DNA of 64,000 nt from Mycolicibacterium sp. CBMA 226 (GTDB lineage Bacteria > Actinomycetota > Actinomycetes > Mycobacteriales > Mycobacteriaceae), in assembly GCF_009729075.1 (NCBI RefSeq), contig NZ_VTGY01000013.1:1-64000 (forward strand). The letters are read 5' to 3'. Of the stretch, positions 46,727 through 59,621 are shown piece by piece. Each line of letters opens with the position of its first letter. Within the stretch, counting starts at the first letter, position 1. The notes under the pieces were generated by a model. It worked only from the letters and a program-made list of their open reading frames with translations. It had not been told where the DNA came from and made no database searches. The position numbers and the translations under genes were made by a program.

Positions 46727-48487
46727 TCAGCCCGGCAACACGGGCAGCGCGCCGGCGACCATCAGTGGCCGGATATCGGTCCACATGAGGTTGTTGTCCG
46801 CCGCCGAGCCGGAGAGCTGCAGAATCCCGCGCTGATCGGCGAGGTACACCGTCGAGGTGTTGGCCGCGACCGTCGAGACGGGGACCATCAGATTGCGTGT
46901 GGGCCCGTCGGAGTTCACACCGTCGAGGTTGACGTACGACACGGGATGCGCGCCGTCGGTGCGAGTCACCACGATGTCGTCGCCGGTACGCCAGGACAGC
47001 GACATCGCCGTGTTGCCCAGGCCGTAGCCGAGCCGGCGCGGGTAGGTCAGCGCAAGCTGACCGCCCGGGCCCTGCTCGACGCTCGCCAGGATCACCTGAC
47101 CGTTGATCACCATCGCCGCGCGGGTGGCGTCCCGTGACAGCTGCAGCGCGCTGATCGGGCCCGGAAACTTGGTGGCCACGGCCGACGAGTCGACGGGGAT
47201 GCGTGCCGGTTGGCCCGACGCCGCCTCCTGGATTGCGCGCACGACGTTGGTGCCGTCGACGACGAGCCAGATGGCGTCGTCGAGCGACCAGCTGGGGCGC
47301 GACAGGGTGCGCGCGTCGAGCGCCTGCGCGGCGTCACCGTTGACCGGACCCACCCACAGCGACTGCGCCATGTCGGGAGCGCCGGGCCGCAACGTCACCA
47401 CCGCGGCGACCTCCTGGCCACTGCGCGACAGCGCCGCCGACGTCTGCCCCGGCAACTGCCCGAAGGCCCCCGCGACGCGCGGCGCGCCTTCGCCCTCCAG
47501 CGACACCAGCGAGCCGCCCACGAGGGCGTGCAGGCCGGCCGCGGCCCCCGGATCGGCGCCCGGGTCGGTGGCCGCGACGTCGGAGGTGTTCCAGCCTTCG
47601 GCGAACCGGTCGTCGAGGGCGGCGCCGTCGGCGTTGAGCACGTACGGGCCATTGACCCCGGCCCGGAACAGCGTCCAGATGATCTGCGCGGCAAGCAATT
47701 GCCGGCTGTGCGGGTCCGTGGTGGACAGGCTCTCGAGGTCGATGCGGGCGCCCCCGTACCCGCGTCCGACACCGGTCTTGCCGCCGTCCGCGCGGGTTAC
47801 CGGACCGCGTAGCCGCAGCGGCGCGGCCATCAGATTCCGCACACTGCTGGCCATCTCGGGCCGCGGCCCGGACAGCAGTTTGGTGACGAGTTCGGTGGCC
47901 AGCTGGTCGGGATCGGAGACCGCGACGTAGCGCGGGTCGGGTACGACGGTCTTGCCGGTCGGGTCGACGAAGTACAGCGTGTCCCGCTTGTAGGTGGACT
48001 GGAACTGTTGCCAATCCAGGAACACCCCGTTGGGCAGCTTGTCGATGCGCCAGCCGCGCGGCGTCTTGACCAGGTCGATGGGACCGGGATCGGGCAGCGC
48101 ACCCTCGCCCGTCTCGAATACCCCGACGTCCGACAGCGAGCCCAGGATGTCGGCGTGCATGGTCACCGAAACCTTGTCCGTACCACGGGTTTCCACGAAC
48201 ACGACGCGGTCGATCAGCAGGGCGCTACCGGCGTCGTCCCACGATCGGGATGCCGATTCGGTGAGGAACTGACGGGCGGCCAGGTGCCGGTTCGCGGGAT
48301 CGGCGGTGGCCTTGAGGAATTCGCGCAGCAGCAGGTCCGGGTCCATGCCGGGCGACGGCGTCGGCAGATTGCGCGGGGCCGGCCGGTCGACGGTGCCCAC
48401 GGCCTGCGGCGCCGACGAACTCGGCACACCGGCGCATCCCGTCAGGACCAGCAGCAGCACTGCCCAGAGCGCCAATGCCCCTTTCAC
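46727..48487 (-). CDS. lpqB: LpqB lipoprotein, partner of the MtrAB system
   Basis: A 586-residue lipoprotein with the lipobox LVLTGCAG, a GerMN-like domain (about 60-250) and a C-terminal beta-propeller-like region ([21 protein letters not shown]). LpqB binds the extracellular part of MtrB and modulates MtrA phosphorylation. Start GTG 48487 overlaps the mtrB stop in GTGA, so the two are coupled. It matches Rv3244c. Confidence 0.93.
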   Translation of the reverse strand: MKGALALWAVLLLVLTGCAGVPSSSAPQAVGTVDRPAPRNLPTPSPGMDPDLLLREFLKATADPANRHLAARQFLTESASRSWDDAGSALLIDRVVFVETRGTDKVSVTMHADILGSLSDVGVFETGEGALPDPGPIDLVKTPRGWRIDKLPNGVFLDWQQFQSTYKRDTLYFVDPTGKTVVPDPRYVAVSDPDQLATELVTKLLSGPRPEMASSVRNLMAAPLRLRGPVTRADGGKTGVGRGYGGARIDLESLSTTDPHSRQLLAAQIIWTLFRAGVNGPYVLNADGAALDDRFAEGWNTSDVAATDPGADPGAAAGLHALVGGSLVSLEGEGAPRVAGAFGQLPGQTSAALSRSGQEVAAVVTLRPGAPDMAQSLWVGPVNGDAAQALDARTLSRPSWSLDDAIWLVVDGTNVVRAIQEAASGQPARIPVDSSAVATKFPGPISALQLSRDATRAAMVINGQVILASVEQGPGGQLALTYPRRLGYGLGNTAMSLSWRTGDDIVVTRTDGAHPVSYVNLDGVNSDGPTRNLMVPVSTVAANTSTVYLADQRGILQLSGSAADNNLMWTDIRPLMVAGALPVLPG

Positions 48488-50136
48488 GAGGCCTCCCCCG
48501 CGGGCATTTCCCCGGATGAGAGTGCCGTAACCGATTTGGGCCCAGTGGGTTTGAGGGGCAGCGGGCTGGTGGTCACCTTGTGGCCGCGCACCAGCGGCAG
48601 CGTGAGCCGGAAGCAGGCGCCGTGACCGGGCTCGCCCCAGGCCTCCAGCCGGCCCTGGTGCAAGCGGGCGTCCTCGATGCTGATGGCCAGGCCCAGACCG
48701 GTGCCGCCGGAGCGGCGCACCCGCGAGGGGTCCGACCGCCAGAACCGGCTGAACACCATCTTCTCCTCGCCCGGTCGCAGACCCACGCCGAAATCGCGGA
48801 CCGTCACTGCCACGGTATCCACGTCGGCGGCCATCTTGATCTGCACGGGCTTCTTCTCAGCATGGTCGATCGCGTTGGCGATGAGGTTGCGCAGGATGCG
48901 CTCGACCCGGCGTGGATCGACCTCGGCGATGACGGCTTCGTCCGGAAGATGCACGGCGAGTTTCACATTGGCGTCGTCGGCCAGGTGCCCGACGTTGTCG
49001 AGCGCGCTCTGCACGGTGTCCCGCAGGTCGACCGACTCCACCGACAGCTCGGCCACACCGGCGTCGTGCCGGGAGATTTCCAGCAGGTCGGCGAGCAGCG
49101 TCTCGAAGCGGTCGAGTTCGTTGACCATCAACTCCGTCGAGCGCCGCAGCGCCGGGTCCAGTTCCTCGCTGTGGTCGTAGATCAGGTCGGCCGCCATGCG
49201 GACCGTCGTCAGCGGCGTCCGCAGTTCATGGCTGACGTCAGAGGTGAAGCGGCGCTGCAGGTTTCCGAACTCTTCGAGCTGGGTGATCTGCTTGTGCAGG
49301 CTCTCGGCCATGTCGTTGAACGACACTGCCAGGCGCGCCATGTCGTCCTCGCCGCGTACCGGCATGCGCTCGGTGAGGTGGCCCTCGGCAAACCGCTCGG
49401 CGATGCGCGACGCCGAGCGCACCGGCAGCACGATCTGCCGGGCCACGAGCAGCGCGATGGCCGCGAGCAGGCCCAGCAGCACGATGCCGCCGGTGGCCAT
49501 GGTGCCGCGCACCAGCGCGATGGTGCTCTCTTCATTGCTCAGCGGAAAGATCAGGTACAGCTCGAGATTGGTGACCTGCGACGACGTCGGGCTGCCGACG
49601 ATCAGCGCGGGACCGGAGAAGCCATCGGTGTGCACGGTGGCGTACTGGTAGCTGACCTGACCGGCCTTGACGAAGTCCCGCAACGAGTTCGGGATCTCGC
49701 CCACCGGCCCGGCCGACGTAGCCGCGCGCGGACCGTCACCCGGCACCACCAGCACCGCGTCGAACGCGCCGGCCAGCCGCGAGCCCGAATCGACCTTGCG
49801 GTCGATGAGGGTGTTGCGTGCCAGCTGCAGGCTGCTGTTGAGCGAGCGTGTCTCCTCGCCGCCGACGATGCCACTCACTGTCGTGCGGGCGTGCTCGACC
49901 TCTTCGGTACCGGCGCGGACCTTGGCTTCGAGGATGCGGTCGGTGATCTGACTGGTCAGCACGAAGCCCAGCACGAGGATGACAGCAAGGGACAACCCCA
50001 GCGTCAGAGACACCACACGCAGTTGCAGCGAGCGGCGCCAGGCGTAGCCGACCACCCGGCCGACAGCGCCGAGCCCACGCACGAAAGCGCCCGAGCCGAA
50101 ACCGCCACGGATACGCCGTCGGGATCCCCAGATCAC
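48484..50136 (-). CDS. mtrB: sensor histidine kinase MtrB
   Basis: A 550-residue membrane kinase. Seen: membrane segments near residues 43-64 and about 210-232, an extracytoplasmic sensor between them, a HAMP domain ([21 protein letters not shown]), HisKA with [17 protein letters not shown] (phospho-accepting His), and HATPase with [22 protein letters not shown] and GGTGLGLAI. It controls cell-wall metabolism and division through MtrA. Start GTG 50136, 43 bases after mtrA. Confidence 0.95.
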   Translation of the reverse strand: MIWGSRRRIRGGFGSGAFVRGLGAVGRVVGYAWRRSLQLRVVSLTLGLSLAVILVLGFVLTSQITDRILEAKVRAGTEEVEHARTTVSGIVGGEETRSLNSSLQLARNTLIDRKVDSGSRLAGAFDAVLVVPGDGPRAATSAGPVGEIPNSLRDFVKAGQVSYQYATVHTDGFSGPALIVGSPTSSQVTNLELYLIFPLSNEESTIALVRGTMATGGIVLLGLLAAIALLVARQIVLPVRSASRIAERFAEGHLTERMPVRGEDDMARLAVSFNDMAESLHKQITQLEEFGNLQRRFTSDVSHELRTPLTTVRMAADLIYDHSEELDPALRRSTELMVNELDRFETLLADLLEISRHDAGVAELSVESVDLRDTVQSALDNVGHLADDANVKLAVHLPDEAVIAEVDPRRVERILRNLIANAIDHAEKKPVQIKMAADVDTVAVTVRDFGVGLRPGEEKMVFSRFWRSDPSRVRRSGGTGLGLAISIEDARLHQGRLEAWGEPGHGACFRLTLPLVRGHKVTTSPLPLKPTGPKSVTALSSGEMPAGEAS

Positions 50137-50179
50137 CGGCGCCCTACGGTCTCAGGCTCGGGCTTGACGAGCCGTCCGA

Positions 50180-50866
50180 TCACGGCGGTCCGGCCTTGTA
50201 TCCCACTCCTCGAACGGTCAGCACCACCTGCGGGTTCTCCGGGTCCTTCTCGACCTTGGCCCGCAAGCGCTGCACGTGGACGTTCACCAGGCGGGTGTCT
50301 GCCGGGTGACGGTAGCCCCACACCTGTTCGAGCAGCACGTCACGAGTAAACACCTGGCGCGGTTTCCGGGCGAGAGCGACGAGCAGGTCGAACTCCAGCG
50401 GAGTCAGCGAAATCTGCTCACCCTGGCGGGTCACCTTGTGGGCCGGCACGTCGATGTCGACGTCGGCGATGGACAGCATCTCTGCCGGCTCGTCGTCATT
50501 GCGACGCAACCGCGCGCGCACCCGCGCGACCAGCTCCTTCGGCTTGAAGGGCTTCATGACGTAGTCGTCGGCGCCGGACTCCAGGCCCAGCACCACGTCG
50601 ACCGTGTCGGTCTTGGCGGTCAGCATGACGATCGGCACGCCCGAGTCGGCGCGCAGCACACGGCACACGTCGATGCCGTTCATCCCAGGCAGCATGAGGT
50701 CCAACAGCACCAGATCGGGGCGCAGCTCACGGACCGCAGTCAGCGCCTGGCTGCCGTCACCGATGACGGCGGTGTCGAAGCCTTCGCCCCGCAGCACGAT
50801 GGTGAGCATCTCGGCCAGAGATGGGTCGTCGTCGACGACCAGAATGCGTTGCCTCATGGCGTCCAT
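50180..50866 (-). CDS. mtrA: response regulator MtrA
   Basis: A 228-residue OmpR-type regulator, nearly identical to Rv3246c. Seen: receiver acidic pocket VVDDD, phospho-accepting Asp56 (LVLLDLMLPG), the Thr/Lys switch residues (MLTAK, KPFKPKEL), and a winged-helix DNA-binding domain ending in VNVHVQRLRAKVEKDP and TVRGVGYK. MtrA is essential in M. tuberculosis and regulates cell-wall hydrolases, dnaA and antigen 85 genes. Confidence 0.96.
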   Translation of the reverse strand: MDAMRQRILVVDDDPSLAEMLTIVLRGEGFDTAVIGDGSQALTAVRELRPDLVLLDLMLPGMNGIDVCRVLRADSGVPIVMLTAKTDTVDVVLGLESGADDYVMKPFKPKELVARVRARLRRNDDEPAEMLSIADVDIDVPAHKVTRQGEQISLTPLEFDLLVALARKPRQVFTRDVLLEQVWGYRHPADTRLVNVHVQRLRAKVEKDPENPQVVLTVRGVGYKAGPP

Positions 50867-50953
50867 GGTGTCACCAGATCGCGATAAAGCTGTGATCTCC
50901 GATGGGTGTTTTGCCTCTTGACTGACAACTTGCTGGTAACCGGCGTGGCCGGA

Positions 50954-51583
50954 TCACCCCAGCAGTGTTGCGGCCAGCTCCCCCGGGTCGACGTCGGGCG
51001 CGACCAAAGCCCAACGCCCGACCCAGTTTTCGGCCGCCAGCGCGGTGTAGACCGCCCCCGTACGGCCCTGCAGACCCCCGTCGCGCTCGTAGGCATCGCG
51101 GGTCCGCGTCGCGTCTTGAGCTTCCCGGCGCGCCGCACGTTCCGCGGCGAGGTCGATCGGCACATTCAGGTAGAGCTGCCAGTCCGGTACCGGCAACGCC
51201 AACCGCTCGAACTCCAGCTGTCGCACCCAGGCGACGACGTCCCCGTCCGCGTCCTGGTGCAGCCGCGCCGCGCTGTAGGCGGCGTTGGAGGCGACGTACC
51301 GGTCGAGGATGACGACGTCGTGTGTCGCGGCGAGTTCCGCGATCTCCGCTTTGGCGCCCGCGCGGTCGAGCGCGAACAGCATCGCCATGGCGTACACCGA
51401 CTCGGCGAGGTCGCCGTGCCGGCCGTGCAGCGCCTCGGCCGCGATGTCCGCCTCGACCGAGCGGCCGTAGCGCGGGAACGCCACGGAGGTCACCGACTTG
51501 CCGCGGGCCTCGAACTGCGCTCGCAGCCCCTGGGTCAGGGTGTTCTTCCCCGCACCGTCCACGCCTTCGATTGCGATCAGCAC
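50954..51583 (-). CDS. tmk: thymidylate kinase
   Basis: A 209-residue P-loop kinase that makes dTDP from dTMP. Seen: EGVDGAGKNTLT, FPRYG, and the LID/DRY region VVILDRYVASNAAYS. It follows the mycobacterial type (Rv3247c), with Asn after the P-loop Lys. Start GTG 51583. It lies upstream of mtrA on the same strand and is probably part of the same operon. Confidence 0.92.
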   Translation of the reverse strand: MLIAIEGVDGAGKNTLTQGLRAQFEARGKSVTSVAFPRYGRSVEADIAAEALHGRHGDLAESVYAMAMLFALDRAGAKAEIAELAATHDVVILDRYVASNAAYSAARLHQDADGDVVAWVRQLEFERLALPVPDWQLYLNVPIDLAAERAARREAQDATRTRDAYERDGGLQGRTGAVYTALAAENWVGRWALVAPDVDPGELAATLLG

Positions 51584-51654
51584 GTGGCGAGACTAATTGC
51601 TGAATTCGATATATCTGCTGTGCGACCTCACAGAAACATCGCAGAAATCTCGCG

Positions 51655-53052
<1,398 letters not shown>

Positions 53053-53065
53053 CGCCATTCGGACG

Positions 53066-53108
53066 CGTGAATACCCGTGAAAGTCTTGCTTTTTCAGGGG
53101 TATTCACG
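53066..53108. terminator. long hairpin between the symporter and 13E12 genes
   Basis: A perfect 11-bp inverted repeat, cgtgaataccc (53066-53076) and gggtattcacg (53098-53108), with further inner pairing tgaaa/tttca. Placed between converging genes it is most likely a bidirectional terminator. Confidence 0.65.
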
Positions 53109-53114
53109 TGTCGC

Positions 53115-54956
53115 TCAGAGTGGTGGTGGGATGTCGTTGTCTGCGGGCGGGTGTTCGGTCGTCTCCTGCGATTGCTGTTGTTCTTCGGCCTGGCGGGCGG
53201 CTTCGCGCTCTTCACGTTCTTTGCGTCGGCGGGCGGCGGCTTCTTGCGCGGCCTCTTGAGCGTCGATGTCGGCTTGGTTGAGGGCGCGCTCGTAAGCGAC
53301 CTGCTGGGCCTGGTTTTGGGCGCGGGTGTGGCGGCGGATGGGCATCATGATGCTCCGGCCGGGAGCCGTATTGCTGTCCAGATCGGTGGTGTCCGGTGGC
53401 GGCCCGTCCGGTAGTGGGGTATCAACACGCTTGCGGGGGAACAGGATTCGGCTTCCGGGCACGCTGGTGTAGGTGTGGCCGGTGGGCGCGGTCCACACGA
53501 CGGTGCCGTCAGGTTGTTGGCGGTCCCGCCACCCGTCGGGCCCGCCGTAGAACGTTTTCAGCAGGTGGTGTTTGCGGCATTTCGGACTGAGGTTGCCCGG
53601 ATGCGTCGGCCCGGCCGGCCACGGAATCGTGTGGTCCATGTCGCAGGCGGTGGCGGGCTGGTCACAGCCCGGGAACATGCACGTCAGTGCCCGCATCCGC
53701 ACGAACTCATCGATCGCCATCGAGGGCCGGTAGCGCGGTACGCCGTCCAAGTCGGTGGCGGAGGCGACGGTACGAATCTTCGCGCCGCGGGCCACCAGAT
53801 CAGCCAGCACCGCCGGCGGGACCGCGCCGCCGCCGAGGATGTAGCCGACCGGCGTGCGCACCGACGCCGGGGGCTTAGCGGGGACGGCATCGGGAGTAGG
53901 CGCCGGGGTATTGGCGGTATTGGTGGCCGGGTGCTCGGTGGCCGCGGGCATCGACTCAGGCACAGATGAGGATTCGGACACCAGCGCGGCTACGGGTTCG
54001 GTGTCCGGCGCCGTGTCGATCACCGGTTCCGGGTCGTTGACCAGCTCGGGCGCGGGTTCCGGTGCCGGCTCAGGCGCGGGCGGCGTTGCGGTCAGCGGCG
54101 CAGCCGGGTCCCCACTGAGCAGCGGGTCCGCCACCGGCGCGGGCAGCGAATCGGTCAGCACATGAATCACCACCGCCGTGGCACGCGCATCCGGGCCGGC
54201 CGCCGGGCAATCCGCGGCACCGCATAGGCAGGCCAGCCGGTCCCCCCGCACCGAGAGCACCCCGACCGCATCCGCACGGCGCTGCGCGAACGTGCGCGGA
54301 TCGTTTTCACAAACCTGCCGAGCCAGGGCATTCAACGCGCGGTTGAACAACTCCGCGTCGGCGGCCAGCAGCGCACCCCAGATCGAGGCCACCCCGGTCT
54401 CGTCGTCAGGTTTGCCGATTCCGACCCCACGGGTCCGGGCCGCGGACCGGACTTTCAGCACCGCGGCCGGGTCGAATTTCTGCACCCAGCCGTCGATCTT
54501 CTTCTCGATCTTCTTACGGGACAGTCCCGCCCACTCGAACAACGCTCCGGCGAGGGCAGCATCGATCACCGCCAGGGTGTTGGGGTCCTCGACCAGACGG
54601 GTGCGCCAGCAGATCGTGCCGACCGTGCGCGCCGACACGCCGCCGTCGGCGAACACCGCCGCCACCTTCGGGAGCCGGTCCCGCAACGCCACCGCGATCG
54701 ACAACAGCCCGGACGCCTCCTTACGCCCCACCCCCAGCGCCGCCCCGACTTCAGCGACCGCGGCATCCCAGCCATCACAGGCCCACCACTGCCGATCACC
54801 CTGATCGTCGACGCGCAACGCCGCCAGATCAGCGATGGCCCTGAATTTCCCGCACTCGGCGACCGCCGCCACCCGCGCGAAATGGATGATCGCGTCGACC
54901 ACGGAGGCATCGTGGACCAGCGCTCCGCTGGCCCCGATCCCCACGTGTTCGTACAT
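53115..54956 (-). CDS. 13E12-repeat family protein (DUF222 plus HNH endonuclease domain)
   Basis: A 613-residue protein. Seen: an N-terminal DUF222 domain (about 1-260), a long acidic Pro/Glu/Ala-rich linker (about 280-390), an HNH domain (CMFPGCDQPATACDMDH, PGNLSPKCRKHH), and a charged coiled-coil tail rich in Gln, Glu and Ala. The family makes up the REP13E12 repeats of M. tuberculosis, one of which hosts the phiRv1 prophage. Start ATG 54956 lies inside a LexA-type box. DNase activity is predicted, not shown. Confidence 0.85.
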   Translation of the reverse strand: MYEHVGIGASGALVHDASVVDAIIHFARVAAVAECGKFRAIADLAALRVDDQGDRQWWACDGWDAAVAEVGAALGVGRKEASGLLSIAVALRDRLPKVAAVFADGGVSARTVGTICWRTRLVEDPNTLAVIDAALAGALFEWAGLSRKKIEKKIDGWVQKFDPAAVLKVRSAARTRGVGIGKPDDETGVASIWGALLAADAELFNRALNALARQVCENDPRTFAQRRADAVGVLSVRGDRLACLCGAADCPAAGPDARATAVVIHVLTDSLPAPVADPLLSGDPAAPLTATPPAPEPAPEPAPELVNDPEPVIDTAPDTEPVAALVSESSSVPESMPAATEHPATNTANTPAPTPDAVPAKPPASVRTPVGYILGGGAVPPAVLADLVARGAKIRTVASATDLDGVPRYRPSMAIDEFVRMRALTCMFPGCDQPATACDMDHTIPWPAGPTHPGNLSPKCRKHHLLKTFYGGPDGWRDRQQPDGTVVWTAPTGHTYTSVPGSRILFPRKRVDTPLPDGPPPDTTDLDSNTAPGRSIMMPIRRHTRAQNQAQQVAYERALNQADIDAQEAAQEAAARRRKEREEREAARQAEEQQQSQETTEHPPADNDIPPPL

Positions 54957-54964
54957 ACGTTCGA
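54949..54964 (-). promoter_or_regulatory. LexA/SOS box overlapping the start codon of the 13E12 gene
   Basis: On the minus strand the 16 bases read tcgaacgtatgtacga, one mismatch from the mycobacterial SOS box TCGAAC-N4-GTTCGA. The ATG of the gene is inside it. LexA bound here would block initiation. Confidence 0.65.
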
Positions 54965-55088
54965 TTATGCCAGGCGGCTCTGACAAGTCACGAAAAAGCC
55001 GGAGACACCGATAACCCATTCAGGACCCAATCGAACGTTCTGCGCCACCCCTACGTGTCATTGGGTACAGGACCGGAAGGACCCTGAG

Positions 55089-55388
55089 ATGCGTACCGCA
55101 CTAGTAACTCTCATAACCCTCACCACTACCGCTGCAGTACTGGCACCTGCCGCGCCGGCGGCCGCCGAGTCCGCGATCGTCACGATCGGCCAGCTGGAGG
55201 CCGAAGGATTCCACGTCAACGTCGACCGGGTCGGTTCCGCGCCGCTGGATCAGTGCGTGGTGACCAGTGTCCGCAACCCGCAGGAAGAGACGAGGTTCAT
55301 CCGGGTGGACAACGGCCGCGGCCGGGACGTGGTCGTCCCCATCGTGGTGCGCCGGACCATCACGGTGTCGCTGGACTGCAGCAAGTAG
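55089..55388 (+). CDS. small secreted protein
   Basis: A 99-residue protein with a Sec signal peptide (VTLITLTTTAAVLAPAAPAAAES, cleavage after AAA or nearby) and a mature part of about 70 residues with two Cys (QCVV, LDCSK) that could form a disulfide. The pattern QLEAEGFHVNVDRVGSAPLDQC is seen in small mycobacterial exported proteins of unknown role. The ribosome-binding site (ggaaggaccctgag) supports ATG 55089. Confidence 0.72.
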   Translation: MRTALVTLITLTTTAAVLAPAAPAAAESAIVTIGQLEAEGFHVNVDRVGSAPLDQCVVTSVRNPQEETRFIRVDNGRGRDVVVPIVVRRTITVSLDCSK

Positions 55389-55394
55389 CGCGAT

Positions 55395-57239
55395 TCAGTT
55401 CGCGATCACCGGCAAGGTGATCGACGACGGGTGCGCGGCGTCATGCAGGATGGTCTGCGTCGCAACGACAGTCGCCGCGTCACGCCCGAACGGCGCCCCG
55501 GTATTGGGATTCGGCGAAAACTGCGGGTAGTCGCTGCTGGAGATCTCCACCCGCACCCGGTCCCCCGGGCTGAGTTGGTAACTGGTGGGCCAGATTTGGA
55601 TGCGGTACTCGTACGGCTGGCCGGGCACGATCGGCGTCGGCGCCGACAGTGAGTCCCGGAACGACGCCCGGATGATCCCGTTGTTGAGGTTGATGGCTGT
55701 CCCGTCGGGCTTGACCACCACCAGCTTGGCCGTGAAATCCGTATCCACCGCAGATGATTGGGCCCACAGCGTGACAGTGGCCGGCCCGGTGATCTCGGTG
55801 TCATGAGCCACCGGGTCGCCGGTGTAGACGAGTACGTCGGAGCGCTGCTCCACCGGCATCTGGTCATACGGTCCCTGCGGACCAGACTTCGCGCCGCAAC
55901 ACGAGTGCCCGCCGAGGCTCGGCGCCGGATTCAACGGGTCGTAGGTGTAGGTGTCGGGCGGCTGCGGTGCGGGCAGCACCGGCAGCAGCTTCCCAGCGCG
56001 GTCGGCGATGCCGCCGGCACCCGACAGGTAGTAGTTGATCCATTGCGTCTGTGGCAGTGGCCAATTGGTGGCCGTCTTCCAGGTGTTGGCGCCCATGGTG
56101 AAGTAGTCGACGCGGGACTTGCCGGCGACACCGTTGTCAACACCCTTCAGGAAGTGGTCGAACCACGCCAGCATCAGCTCATTGATCGGGCTGTTGCCAA
56201 CGGGCCCAATATCTTTGAGCAGCGGCGCAGGTTCCGAACCGGCACGCCCCCACGCGACGTGGTCCCACGGCCCGATCACCAGACGCTGGTTCGAGCGCGC
56301 AAAGTCGTTGCCACCGTGGGCCACCATTCCGGCGAAGTTCTCCACGCCGCCGGCCAGGAACGCGTCGTACCACCCCTCGAAGTGCAGCACCGGAATTCGC
56401 ACCGCCGGATACCGGTCGCGAATGCTGAGCTGCTGCCAGAAGGCATCGCGCGTATTGTGCCGAACCCAGTCGAAGTACCACGGCGCCACCGCCGGATTGT
56501 GCGGCTGCATCGGCGGAAGGTCTTGCTGTGGGCGGAAATTCAGCCATCGAGTGGGGTCCGCTCCAGCGTCCCGCAAGAGCCGTTCCGCCGCGGCGTCCCG
56601 GCGGTTCTGTGCCGCACCGAGGGCGATCGACTCGATGGCCCACGGCTGCACGAACGCCAGCCGGAACTCACCGCCCTCATAGGTCCAGCCGTCGTAGTAG
56701 TCCGATGCGGTGTTGGCCGGAGCGATCGTCACCAGATGCGGTGGAGCTGTCACCGCCGCAAGCCATTGCGTCGCACCGACATACGACGATCCGTACATGG
56801 CGACCTTGCCGTTCGCACCGGGCAGGCCCGCGGCCCACTCAACGGTGTCGTAACCGTCGGCCATGTCGTTGGTGAACTCACTGAACACCCCGCCGGAGCT
56901 CCCCTGGCCCCGAACATCTTGCACCACAACGAGATAGCAGTGTGAGGCGAACCAGTCTGGTGGCTCGTAGCGCTCGGGCGACGTCTGCGCTCCGGACTTG
57001 CCGTACTGGGTGCGCATGAGCAGCACCGGTACGGGGTCGCTGGTCTTCGGGCGGTAGACGTCGGCGCGCAGCACGACACCGTCTCGCATGGTCGCGCCGA
57101 CGTCGCGTTCGGTATCGACGGCACACGACCCCCGGCCCGTTGCAGCAGGGAACGGAGAAGCGGGCGGACGGTCCGCGCCACAGGCAGCCAGCACCGCCAG
57201 CACCACCACGAACGCCGTCACGCGGATCAATGCGCGCAC
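55395..57239 (-). CDS. CocE/NonD-family hydrolase, predicted lipoprotein
   Basis: A 614-residue alpha/beta hydrolase of the X-Pro dipeptidyl-peptidase/CocE type. Seen: signal with lipobox VLAACGAD, RADVYRPK, the Ser motif MYGSSYVGATQW, and a C-terminal jelly-roll (PATVTLWAQSSAVDTDF, GDRVRVEISSSDYPQF). It should be exported and lipid-anchored and may hydrolyse peptides or esters. Start GTG 57239. Similar exported hydrolases occur in M. tuberculosis outside this block, so this is a local addition. Confidence 0.82.
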   Translation of the reverse strand: MRALIRVTAFVVVLAVLAACGADRPPASPFPAATGRGSCAVDTERDVGATMRDGVVLRADVYRPKTSDPVPVLLMRTQYGKSGAQTSPERYEPPDWFASHCYLVVVQDVRGQGSSGGVFSEFTNDMADGYDTVEWAAGLPGANGKVAMYGSSYVGATQWLAAVTAPPHLVTIAPANTASDYYDGWTYEGGEFRLAFVQPWAIESIALGAAQNRRDAAAERLLRDAGADPTRWLNFRPQQDLPPMQPHNPAVAPWYFDWVRHNTRDAFWQQLSIRDRYPAVRIPVLHFEGWYDAFLAGGVENFAGMVAHGGNDFARSNQRLVIGPWDHVAWGRAGSEPAPLLKDIGPVGNSPINELMLAWFDHFLKGVDNGVAGKSRVDYFTMGANTWKTATNWPLPQTQWINYYLSGAGGIADRAGKLLPVLPAPQPPDTYTYDPLNPAPSLGGHSCCGAKSGPQGPYDQMPVEQRSDVLVYTGDPVAHDTEITGPATVTLWAQSSAVDTDFTAKLVVVKPDGTAINLNNGIIRASFRDSLSAPTPIVPGQPYEYRIQIWPTSYQLSPGDRVRVEISSSDYPQFSPNPNTGAPFGRDAATVVATQTILHDAAHPSSITLPVIAN

Positions 57240-57283
57240 GCCACCACGCTAGTGCCTCGCCGAAACCGCATCCAGGCCGGTGG

Positions 57284-57805
57284 TTACGACAGCCCGCGCC
57301 CGCCCGACGTCGCCGTGAGCACCAGGACGTTGTGGTCCCGGTCGAGGAAGGCCTGAGTGGACATGATGGGGCTCGAGAAGAGCTTGTTCAGCTCGGGCCC
57401 GGCGAGATACGGACCATCCGGCAGTTCCGGTTGCAGAATCTTCTGCACCAGCGGTTGCCGATCGGTGGCAATCGGCCGGTATTCCGCCAACAACCGAGCA
57501 GTCTCCGAGGGCGACAGTTTGATCACCGCGTCGATCCAGTCCACCTTGCCGGCCAGGCTGGGATCGCCGCTGTTGTTCCAGGTGACCCACACCGCTTCGT
57601 CGGGCTTGCGCAACTGCGGGAACTGCCAGACCAGTTGCTGCACGTCGTGCCGGACCATCTCCGGCGGTATCGGCGGACCTTTCACGGCAGGCGACGCGGA
57701 GCCGAAGACGTCCAGGCTGCCGACGTTGATGCTGTCGCAGCCGGTCACCGCCGCACCGACCACAGCCAGCAACGCGATGCGTCTTCCCCATCGGTTCTTT
57801 GGCAT
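57284..57805 (-). CDS. predicted lipoprotein of unknown function
   Basis: A 173-residue protein: basic N terminus, hydrophobic signal and lipobox AAVTGCDS, then a soluble domain beginning after a short linker (PPIPPEMVRHDVQQLVWQFP). No catalytic motif is recognised. It is 44 bases upstream of the CocE-like lipoprotein on the same strand and likely shares its transcript. A ribosome-binding site gaaggga lies before ATG 57805. Confidence 0.72.
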   Translation of the reverse strand: MPKNRWGRRIALLAVVGAAVTGCDSINVGSLDVFGSASPAVKGPPIPPEMVRHDVQQLVWQFPQLRKPDEAVWVTWNNSGDPSLAGKVDWIDAVIKLSPSETARLLAEYRPIATDRQPLVQKILQPELPDGPYLAGPELNKLFSSPIMSTQAFLDRDHNVLVLTATSGGRGLS

Positions 57806-57991
57806 GGCCGACGTCCCTTCACGAGGGTGCCCTGGTGTGGAAGATTCTAGCGCCGAGATCCACTAGCCAGCAGATCTTTAGCAAACACAGAAATCGTGCC
57901 GCGCAGATCGTAATTAGCGTCAATTGCAAAATGACGGCCCGGCAGCACAGCCACGCCAGCTAACTCACCGAGGTGTGCCGAGCCCGGCAGA

Positions 57992-58033
57992 CGCGAAAAC
58001 CCCCAACTCCCGTGGGAATTGGGGGCTTTCGCG
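57992..58033 (-). terminator. sahH terminator
   Basis: Long stem: cgcgaaaacccccaa on the left and ttgggggctttcgcg on the right with a single mismatch, plus inner ctccc/ggga pairing. It lies 29 bases after the sahH stop and has T residues in the right arm on the minus strand. Confidence 0.8.
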
Positions 58034-58061
58034 TGTGCTCGCGCGAACCGCGCAAACAGAC

Positions 58062-59522
<1,461 letters not shown>

Positions 59523-59621
59523 GGATTAGAGCCCCATTCATTCGTTCCACTGGAGTGACCCCATGGCCTGCGGGCTCGCGGGACAGGCGCCAAGGAACCT
59601 GCTCGAATGGCGCGCTGACGG
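59523..59621 (-). promoter_or_regulatory. possible structured 5' leader of sahH
   Basis: Nested complementary segments: gttcc/ggaac (59544-59548, 59594-59598) enclose gcctg/caggc (59566-59570, 59584-59588). The ribosome-binding site is weak (a g-run about 12 bases before ATG). This may be an RNA control element; it does not clearly fit a known SAH or SAM riboswitch by eye. Confidence 0.35.

Noticed and set aside
53115..54956. Active mobile element or prophage around the 13E12 gene
   Set aside because: No integrase, transposase or flanking direct repeats are seen; only the HNH protein and its box are present.
55020..55045. SOS box in caatcgaacgttctgcg
   Set aside because: The two half-sites abut without the 4-base spacer required for LexA.
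59523..59621. Known SAH riboswitch
   Set aside because: The conserved core expected for that class is not visible; only generic pairing is seen.
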